DNA of 64,000 bases from Acetobacteraceae bacterium (GTDB lineage Bacteria > Pseudomonadota > Alphaproteobacteria > Acetobacterales > Acetobacteraceae), in the NCBI GenBank assembly GCA_947371015.1, contig CANBNK010000001.1:1-64000 (forward strand). The letters run 5' to 3'. Below the pieces are notes generated by a model. That model was not told the DNA's origin. It was given only the letters and a program-made list of their open reading frames with translations, and searched no databases. The translations under genes were made by a program, and so were the position numbers. Positions 58,094 to 64,000 of this stretch are shown here, in pieces. Every line of letters begins with the position of its first letter. The stretch's first letter is position 1.

Positions 58094-59599
58094 ATGCGCT
58101 TCCCGTTGTTCCCTGTAGCGCTGGCCGCACTTGGCCTCCTGGATGTGGCCAGCCCTGCCCGGGCCGAACCAAGCCTCGACCAGAGCTTCGTTGGCCGGTT
58201 CTTCCAGGCCTATCACGACGAATGGTTCCCCCCGGCCATGCCGGCGGCGCCTGACCCCAACGCGCCGCTGAGCCGCCGTCCCGCGCCCTTTCCGCCAGCG
58301 CCGCAAACCCAGCCGCCAATGCCCTTCACCGACTGGCCGTTCGGCGGCGCCTCCACCATCGGCGGCGCGGTGCCCAATGTTGTCGTCAGCCCGCTGATGC
58401 AGGCACTGCATCCCACCGGCGTCGGCAGCTTCCTGGAAGACAACCACATCCAGATCTATGGCTGGGTCAATGGCGGCTTCAACATCAGCAGCAATGGCCA
58501 GGGTCGCCGCACCAGCAAGAACGCCAACTTCCCCGCCGCCTATTCCGCCACGGCGAATACCATCCAACTCGACCAAACCGCCTTGTTCATCGAGCGCGTG
58601 CCCGACACGGTGCAGCAGGACCACATTGACTGGGGCTTCCGCATCACCGGCATCTATGGCCAGAACTACCGCTATACAACCGCACTGGGCGCCGCCAGCT
58701 ACCAACTGCAGAAGCACAACAATTACAACGGCTACGACTTCCCGATGGTCTATGGCGAGTTGTACATCCCGGGCATTGCCCAAGGCCTGCTCCTGCGGCT
58801 GGGCCGCTTCATCTCGGTGCCGGATATCGAAGCTCAGCTGGCACCAAACAACTACATGTACTCACACTCGATGACCTACGCCTATGATAACTATACAAAT
58901 ACCGGATTGCTGGCCACGCTCTTGCTTACCAAGAACTGGCAGGCCCAGTTCGGCGTCACCGCCGGCACGGATACCATGCCATGGAACAATACCGGCACCA
59001 TCCGCGACCGCGGCGTGCAACCAAGCTATACCGGATGCCTGCGTTGGACCAGCGACACCGCCCGAGACAACGCCTATGCCTGCGCCAACGCCATCAACAA
59101 TGGCAACTACGGCTACAACAACCTACAGCAATACACTGCTACCTACTACCACACCTTCAATTATCGCTGGCACATCGCCACCGAATTCTGGCACATGCAC
59201 GAAAATAAGACGCCGAACGCCAGCTACGCTGGCGCCAACCCGGCGCCCTACCAATTCGGCCTGTTCCGCAATGGCCCGTTCATCGCCCAATGCAAGAGCA
59301 CGACGGCGCCGACCTGCACGTCGGAAGAATACTCGGCGCTGGCCTACCTGAACTACCGCGCCAGCGACCAGGACAACATCAGTCTGCGGCTGGAGTTCTT
59401 CAACGACCTGACCGGCCAGCGGACCGGCCAAAAGACCCGTTACCTGAACACCGCCATCGGCTGGCAGCACTGGATCGGGAACTCCATCACATTGCGGCCG
59501 GAAGTCGCCTTCTACAACGCGCTGGACCGCAAGGCTTTCGACAATGGGAACCGGCGCCAGGCGGTCATCCTCAGCGCCGATATCGTCTGGCATTTCTGA
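58094..59599 (+). CDS. Outer-membrane beta-barrel protein (BBP2 family)
   Basis: 501 residues: signal peptide MRFPLFPVALAALGLLDVAS then PARAEP, a proline-rich linker (about 45-80), and a barrel with many aromatic amphipathic strands (IQIYGWVNGGFNISSNG, DWGFRITGIYGQNYRY, YTATYYHTFNYRWHIATEF), ending in VILSADIVWHF with the C-terminal phenylalanine needed for BAM. It is very rich in Asn, Tyr and Thr. Probably a general or substrate-specific porin; substrate unknown. ATG 58094 has AGGA upstream. Confidence 0.85.
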   Translation: MRFPLFPVALAALGLLDVASPARAEPSLDQSFVGRFFQAYHDEWFPPAMPAAPDPNAPLSRRPAPFPPAPQTQPPMPFTDWPFGGASTIGGAVPNVVVSPLMQALHPTGVGSFLEDNHIQIYGWVNGGFNISSNGQGRRTSKNANFPAAYSATANTIQLDQTALFIERVPDTVQQDHIDWGFRITGIYGQNYRYTTALGAASYQLQKHNNYNGYDFPMVYGELYIPGIAQGLLLRLGRFISVPDIEAQLAPNNYMYSHSMTYAYDNYTNTGLLATLLLTKNWQAQFGVTAGTDTMPWNNTGTIRDRGVQPSYTGCLRWTSDTARDNAYACANAINNGNYGYNNLQQYTATYYHTFNYRWHIATEFWHMHENKTPNASYAGANPAPYQFGLFRNGPFIAQCKSTTAPTCTSEEYSALAYLNYRASDQDNISLRLEFFNDLTGQRTGQKTRYLNTAIGWQHWIGNSITLRPEVAFYNALDRKAFDNGNRRQAVILSADIVWHF

Positions 59600-59619
59600 G
59601 CCGGCGGCAGCGACCGGCG

Positions 59620-59748
59620 CTACAGGTGCCAGGTTCCGGTGGCGGCGAAGGCCGCTTCCGCCCGCGCCGCCAGGGCGTTCCAATCGATCGGTGCCGCGGC
59701 GGCCTCGACATGGCCGGTGATGGCCAGGGCCTGGCCACCAGAAGTTTC
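59620..59748 (-). pseudogene. Remnant of a gene 3' end
   Basis: Forty-two sense codons ending in TAG at 59620, with an in-frame TAG at 59749 immediately upstream and no start codon with a ribosome site. It reads GGQALAITGHVEAAAAPID then WNALAARAEAAFAATGTWHL, which has the composition and helical pattern of a real protein C-terminus, not of a shadow frame. The parent is not identified; a short-chain dehydrogenase-like end is only a guess. It lies between the outer-membrane protein gene and asd. Confidence 0.5.
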
Positions 59749-59774
59749 CTATATGAACAAAGGCGGGCGAGTGC

Positions 59775-60767
59775 CTACAGCATCCGCTCGGCGATCTGCA
59801 CCGCGTTCAGCGCGGCACCCTTCAACAGTTGGTCGCCGCAGAGGAAGAAGTCCAACCCGCAATCGCCGAACACGTCATTCGCCCGGATGCGGCCTGCTTC
59901 CACATCGTACTGGCCAGTGGCGGTCAGCGGCATCGGATAGACCGCGTTGGCCACGTCATCCACCACCTTCACACCCGCCGCCGCCGCCAGCACGGCACGC
60001 GCCGCCTCGGCCGTCACGGGACGTTCGGTCTCGATCGTCACCGCCTCGCCATGCACGCGCAGCGTGGGGATGCGCACCGCGGTGCAGGAGATCGGCAGGC
60101 CGGGGAAGCCCATGATCTTCCGGCTTTCCCAGGCGACCTTCATTTCCTCGCGCGTGTAGGCGTTCGGCTGGAAGGTATCGATGTGCGGGATGACGTTGAA
60201 CGGCAGCGGGTGGCGGAACACCTTGTTGCCTGCGGTCCCGCCTTCCAGCAGTACGCGGCGGGTCTCGGCCAGCAGCTCGTCCATGCCCTCGGCGCCGGCA
60301 CCGCTGGCCGCCTGGTAGGTCGAGACGATCACCCGCTTCAGCCCAAAGGCCTGGCGCAGCGGCTCCAGCGCCACCACCAGAATGGCGGTGGTGCAGTTGG
60401 GGTTGGCGATCAGCCGCGAGGTCCCGATGGCCGCGGCATTCACCTCCGGCACCACCAGCGGCACGTCATCCTCCAGCCGGAAGGCCGAGGAGTTGTCGAT
60501 GACGATGCCGCCCTGCGCCGCCAGGTTCTTGGCATGCGCGCGGGAGAAGTCGCCGGAGACCGACAGCAGGCAGAAATCCAGGCCCTTCCCCGCATCAGGG
60601 TGGAAGGCCTCGACCACCTTGTCGCCCAGCGGGGTTTTCAGTGTGGTGCCGGCGGAACGGGGGGACGAATACAGCTTCAGCTCGGTGACCGGGAACTTGC
60701 GATCCCCCAGCACCTGGATGATTTCGCGTCCAACGGCGCCGGTCGCGCCGAAAACCCCAACCCGCAT
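59775..60767 (-). CDS. asd: Aspartate-semialdehyde dehydrogenase
   Basis: Reductive dephosphorylation of aspartyl-phosphate for lysine, threonine, methionine and diaminopimelate synthesis. 330 residues. NADP start [50 protein letters not shown], catalytic cysteine in [12 protein letters not shown], and the [14 protein letters not shown] loop. GGAG precedes ATG 60767. Divergent from lysK across 198 bases in which nothing more was recognised. Confidence 0.97.
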   Translation of the reverse strand: MRVGVFGATGAVGREIIQVLGDRKFPVTELKLYSSPRSAGTTLKTPLGDKVVEAFHPDAGKGLDFCLLSVSGDFSRAHAKNLAAQGGIVIDNSSAFRLEDDVPLVVPEVNAAAIGTSRLIANPNCTTAILVVALEPLRQAFGLKRVIVSTYQAASGAGAEGMDELLAETRRVLLEGGTAGNKVFRHPLPFNVIPHIDTFQPNAYTREEMKVAWESRKIMGFPGLPISCTAVRIPTLRVHGEAVTIETERPVTAEAARAVLAAAAGVKVVDDVANAVYPMPLTATGQYDVEAGRIRANDVFGDCGLDFFLCGDQLLKGAALNAVQIAERML

Positions 60768-60965
60768 GGCTCCATGTCCTTCAGGAGTGTCTGGAAACGC
60801 CCGCAACAGCTTGTGCCGGGCGCGAAAAACAATGGCCGGCGCAATACGCCAGCGCAGCAGCAAAGGCCAGCGCAAAGGGTGCAGACGACCCATGCGCAGG
60901 CCGACACGGCAGCGCATTTCACCCACCCGCGCTGCCGCGCGTTGACCATCGGCCCCGCCGCTGCC

Positions 60966-62660
60966 ATGTCGGCGGGCATGACAGCCGATCCATCTCTCCG
61001 TTCCGTCAAGGCCTGGCCCTTCGAGGAAGCCGCCAAGGTGGCGGACCGCATGGCCAAAACCGGCAAGCGGGAAGCGCTGTTCGAGACCGGCTATGGCCCC
61101 TCCGGCCTGCCGCATATCGGCACCTTCGGCGAGGTGGCGCGCACCACCTGGGTGCGCCGTGCGTTCGAGCGGCTGACCGGCCTGCCGAGCAAGCTGATCG
61201 CCTTCAGCGACGACATGGACGGCCTGCGCAAGGTGCCGGACAACCTGCCGAACCGGGAGTTGCTGCTGCCGCACCTGGGCAAGTCGCTGACCGCCATCCC
61301 GGACCCGTTCGGCACCCACTCGTCCTTCGGCGCCCACAACAACGCCCGGCTGCGCGCCTTCCTCGACCAGTTCGGCTTCGAATACGAGTTCGCCAGCAGC
61401 ACGGACTACTACAAGGGCGGCCGGTTCGACGCCGCCCTGCTGCGCATGGCCGAACGGCATGAGCAGGTGCGCGGCGTCATCCTGCCGACCCTCGGCCCGG
61501 ACCGCCGCGCCACCTATTCGCCCTTCCTGCCCATCCATCCCGAAACCGGCGTGGTCATGCAGGTGCCGATGGAGGAGGTCCGCCCGCAGGAAGACCTGCT
61601 GGTCTGGACCGACCCTGATACCGGCAAGCGCCACGGCACCCGCATCACCGGTGGCGGCTGCAAGGCGCAGTGGAAGGCCGATTGGGCGCTGCGCTGGTAC
61701 GCGCTGGGCGTCGATTACGAAATGTCCGGCAAGGACCTGATCGACAGCGTCAAGCTTTCCGGCGCCATCTGCCGCGTCATGGGCGCCGAGCCGCCGGCGG
61801 CGCTGACCTATGAGCTGTTCCTGGACGACAAGGGCCAGAAGATCAGCAAGTCCAGGGGCAATGGCCTGACGATAGACGAATGGCTGCGCTACGCCCCGCC
61901 GGAAAGCCTCTCCTACTTCATGTACCAGCAGCCCGGCCGCGCCAAGCGCCTGTTCTTCGATGTCATTCCGAAGGCGGTTGATGAGTACCTTGTCAGCGTT
62001 GAGAAGCTGAAGGAGGAGGAGACCATTCGCGGATGGTTCTCTCCGCCCGGCGCCCCAAGCGATGTCAGCGCGGCCATCGCCAAGACACTGGCGCAAGGGC
62101 CGGACGCGCTGAAGGCCACCATGGTCGCCCGCCCGGCCTGGCACATCGACAACGGCGTCAGCACCGATCCCGGCTCGCCGATTTCCTTCGCCATGCTGCT
62201 CAACCTGGCGAGCGTGGTGAATGCCGACGGGCCGGATATCCTCTGGGGTTTCATTGGCCGCTACGCACCGGGCGTCACTGCTGAGAGCCACCCCATGCTG
62301 GCCCGGCTGGCTGAGCACGCCGTCGCCTACTACCGGGACTTCGTCGCACCCACGAAAACCTACCGCCAGCCCAGCGAGCTGGAACGCGCCGCACTGGAAG
62401 ACCTGCTGGCCACCCTCCGCGACCTGCCGGAGGACAGCACCGCGGAGCTGATTCAGAACCAGCTGTTCGAGATTGGCAAGCGCCACGCCTTCGCCAACCT
62501 GCGCGACTGGTTCGGCTGCCTGTACCAGGTGCTGCTGGGCCAGCAGGAAGGCCCGCGCTTCGGCGGCTTCGTCGCGCTGTACGGTATCCCCGGCAGCATC
62601 GGCCTGGTCGAGACGGCCCTGGCGCGGGAAGCGTCCCTCGGCGAGGCCGCCAGCGCGTGA
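60966..62660 (+). CDS. lysK: Lysyl-tRNA synthetase, class I
   Basis: Attaches lysine to tRNA-Lys. 564 residues, of the archaeal/alphaproteobacterial class I type, not the common class II LysS. HIGH-like motif [11 protein letters not shown] (about 46-56) and KMSKS-like KISKSRGNG at 292-300 are both visible, with [15 protein letters not shown] between. ATG 60966 or 60978. Its stop overlaps the start of the MprF-like gene as GTGA. Confidence 0.95.
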   Translation: MSAGMTADPSLRSVKAWPFEEAAKVADRMAKTGKREALFETGYGPSGLPHIGTFGEVARTTWVRRAFERLTGLPSKLIAFSDDMDGLRKVPDNLPNRELLLPHLGKSLTAIPDPFGTHSSFGAHNNARLRAFLDQFGFEYEFASSTDYYKGGRFDAALLRMAERHEQVRGVILPTLGPDRRATYSPFLPIHPETGVVMQVPMEEVRPQEDLLVWTDPDTGKRHGTRITGGGCKAQWKADWALRWYALGVDYEMSGKDLIDSVKLSGAICRVMGAEPPAALTYELFLDDKGQKISKSRGNGLTIDEWLRYAPPESLSYFMYQQPGRAKRLFFDVIPKAVDEYLVSVEKLKEEETIRGWFSPPGAPSDVSAAIAKTLAQGPDALKATMVARPAWHIDNGVSTDPGSPISFAMLLNLASVVNADGPDILWGFIGRYAPGVTAESHPMLARLAEHAVAYYRDFVAPTKTYRQPSELERAALEDLLATLRDLPEDSTAELIQNQLFEIGKRHAFANLRDWFGCLYQVLLGQQEGPRFGGFVALYGIPGSIGLVETALAREASLGEAASA

Positions 62661-64000
62661 ACCCCAGGTTGGCCTGGTTGCGCCGGCATGGCCCGGCAAT
62701 GTTCGGCGTCATGCTGATGGTCGGTGCGCTTTATGTGGTGCAGCACGAATTTCGCTCCCTCAAGGTGGAGGATATCGGCACCGCCATGGCCGCCATTCCG
62801 CACCGGGCGCTGTGGCTCTCGGGCGGCTGTACCATCCTGGCCTACCTGGTGCTGGCCATCTACGACAAGCTCGGCTCGCTCTATGCCGGGCATCCGGTCT
62901 CCTGGGCGCGCAGCTTCGTCGCTTCCTTCTGCGGCTATTCGCTGGCGCACAACCTGGGCTTCCCGGCCGTGTCGGGCGCCGCCGTGCGCTACCGGCTGTA
63001 TTCCGCCTGGGGGCTGAGCACGCTGGAGATCGCCAAGGTGGTCGGCTTCACCAGCCTGACCTATGGGCTGGGCGCCATGGTGCTGGGCGGCGCCGTGCTG
63101 CTGCTGGAGCCGGAAGTGGTGCCCTGGGTCGGCCAGCACTGGCCGCGCTGGGCGTTGCAGTTGTTAGCCATCCCGCTCTGGGGCATCGTTGCGGCCTATG
63201 TGACGCTCAGCCTGTTCATGCAGCGCGTGCGGCTGTTCAAGCATGAGATCGACCTGCCCGGGCCAAAGATGGCCTTCGCGCAGACCTCCCTGGCGGCGGT
63301 GGATGTCGCGATCACCACCGCCATCTTCTACACGCTGCTGCCGGAAGCCGAAGGCCTGACCTTCCTGCGCTTTGTCGGCATCTACCTGGCGGCGTATTCG
63401 GCGGGGTTGCTGGCGCATGTGCCGGGCGGCCTTGGCGTGTTCGACGGCGCCATCCTGATCGGCCTGCAACCCTACATGCCCGCGCCCGAGGTGATCGGCG
63501 CGCTGCTGGTGTTCCGGCTGTACTACTACATCGTGCCGCTGTTCCTCTCCGGCACGCTGTTCGCGGGGTTCGAGCTGAGCCAGCGCCGCGGCGTACTGAC
63601 GAAGCTGGGCCAAGCCGGGGAAGGCACCCAGGCGCTGGAGGTGCCCGCCGCCGCGTCCCTGGTCGCACTGGCCGGGGCGCTGCTGCTGTTCCTCGGTGCC
63701 CTGCCGGTGCGCGGTACGCTGATGGAAGCCTGGCTCGGCCATTCCGTCGCGCTGGTCTCGCAATTCGCCACCTCGGTCGTCGGCTCGCTGCTGCTGGTGA
63801 TGGCCTTCGGGCTGTGGCGGCGGCTGACCATCGCCTGGTGGGGCAGCCTGGTGCTGCTGCTGAACGGCGCGCTCATTGCCTGGGCGCGGGGCGAGGCCTG
63901 GTGGCTCTGGCTCGGCTTCGTCGGCCTGGCCGGGTTGCTGGCCGCCCTGCGCGGCGCCTTCTACCGGAATGCCCGGCTGACCCGCGAACCGCTTTCCGCC
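62657..64000 (+). CDS. MprF-like membrane protein, N-terminal flippase region (3' part missing)
   Basis: Translated from GTG 62657, which overlaps the lysK stop; 448 codons remain open to the window edge. It has at least ten hydrophobic spans. [20 protein letters not shown] with [23 protein letters not shown] and [17 protein letters not shown] are signatures of the lysylphosphatidylglycerol flippase/synthase membrane domain. Full MprF proteins (about 850 residues) carry a C-terminal aminoacyl-transferase domain that would lie outside the window. Whether this is full MprF or only the flippase cannot be seen. Confidence 0.88.
   Translation, partial: MNPRLAWLRRHGPAMFGVMLMVGALYVVQHEFRSLKVEDIGTAMAAIPHRALWLSGGCTILAYLVLAIYDKLGSLYAGHPVSWARSFVASFCGYSLAHNLGFPAVSGAAVRYRLYSAWGLSTLEIAKVVGFTSLTYGLGAMVLGGAVLLLEPEVVPWVGQHWPRWALQLLAIPLWGIVAAYVTLSLFMQRVRLFKHEIDLPGPKMAFAQTSLAAVDVAITTAIFYTLLPEAEGLTFLRFVGIYLAAYSAGLLAHVPGGLGVFDGAILIGLQPYMPAPEVIGALLVFRLYYYIVPLFLSGTLFAGFELSQRRGVLTKLGQAGEGTQALEVPAAASLVALAGALLLFLGALPVRGTLMEAWLGHSVALVSQFATSVVGSLLLVMAFGLWRRLTIAWWGSLVLLLNGALIAWARGEAWWLWLGFVGLAGLLAALRGAFYRNARLTREPLSA

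Noticed and set aside
59829-60965. Plus-strand extension of the lysK frame back through asd
   Set aside because: The extension is antisense to asd; class I LysRS homology begins at 60966 or 60978.

Overview
This is a GC-rich (roughly 70%) chromosomal segment of an alphaproteobacterium, most likely Acetobacteraceae (Roseomonas/Belnapia-like). That placement is an inference. It rests on a class I lysyl-tRNA synthetase, a plant-type glutamate-cysteine ligase, an Usg protein, Bug-type solute receptors, CIRCE-controlled groESL, a GGAAC-N16-CGTT (EcfG-type) promoter, and a squalene-route C30 carotenoid operon. No tRNA, rRNA, CRISPR array, prophage or insertion sequence was recognised. The window reads as core and metabolic chromosome, not as an island.

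Layout. 1-5.8 kb: nitrogen/amide catabolism (class V aminotransferase cut by the left edge, Bug receptor, M20 hydrolase, PuuE-like deacetylase, AbgB-like amidohydrolase). 5.9-11.1 kb: a rightward, tightly coupled run with 6-phosphogluconate dehydrogenase, gluconokinase, an RraA-like protein, acyl-CoA dehydrogenase, acyl-CoA ligase and thioesterase. 11.1-17.1 kb: a complete leftward urease operon ureD-A-B-C-E-F-G plus a HupE/UreJ nickel permease; UreA carries a histone-H1-like tail of about 95 residues. 17.2-20.9 kb: NHL protein, sarcosine-oxidase-like flavoprotein, large acyl-CoA dehydrogenase. 20.9-30.3 kb: a seven-gene C30 carotenoid operon comprising two desaturase/oxidase paralogues, an acyltransferase, a glycosyltransferase, a fused HpnC-HpnD squalene-precursor synthase, HpnE and an aldehyde dehydrogenase. 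30.3-41.3 kb: small and housekeeping genes (DUF1272, SirB1-like, WD40-cytochrome c, DUF2161, ubiA, rsmE, gshA, tldD). 41.3-48.8 kb: ctaA, a 2141-residue histidine kinase with about 15 tandem PAS modules, and tldD, apparently one leftward operon. 48.9-54.9 kb: glycosyltransferase, VTT membrane protein, usg, groESL with two CIRCE operators, cold-shock protein, general-stress-like protein, TerB. 54.9-64 kb: DinG-like helicase, BBP2-type outer-membrane protein, a gene remnant, asd, lysK, and an MprF-like membrane protein cut by the right edge.

How the genes work together. Most operons are joined by 4-bp ATGA or GTGA stop/start overlaps, so translational coupling is the rule here. The urease cluster has every accessory factor for nickel insertion. 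The carotenoid operon can take farnesyl diphosphate to squalene and then, by desaturation, terminal oxidation, glycosylation and acylation, to a staphyloxanthin-like or diapolycopenoate-type pigment. lysK and the MprF-like gene are coupled, which fits Lys-tRNA being the lysyl donor for lysyl-phosphatidylglycerol. The most unusual items are the PAS-array kinase, the HpnC-HpnD fusion inside a C30 carotenoid operon, and the tailed UreA.
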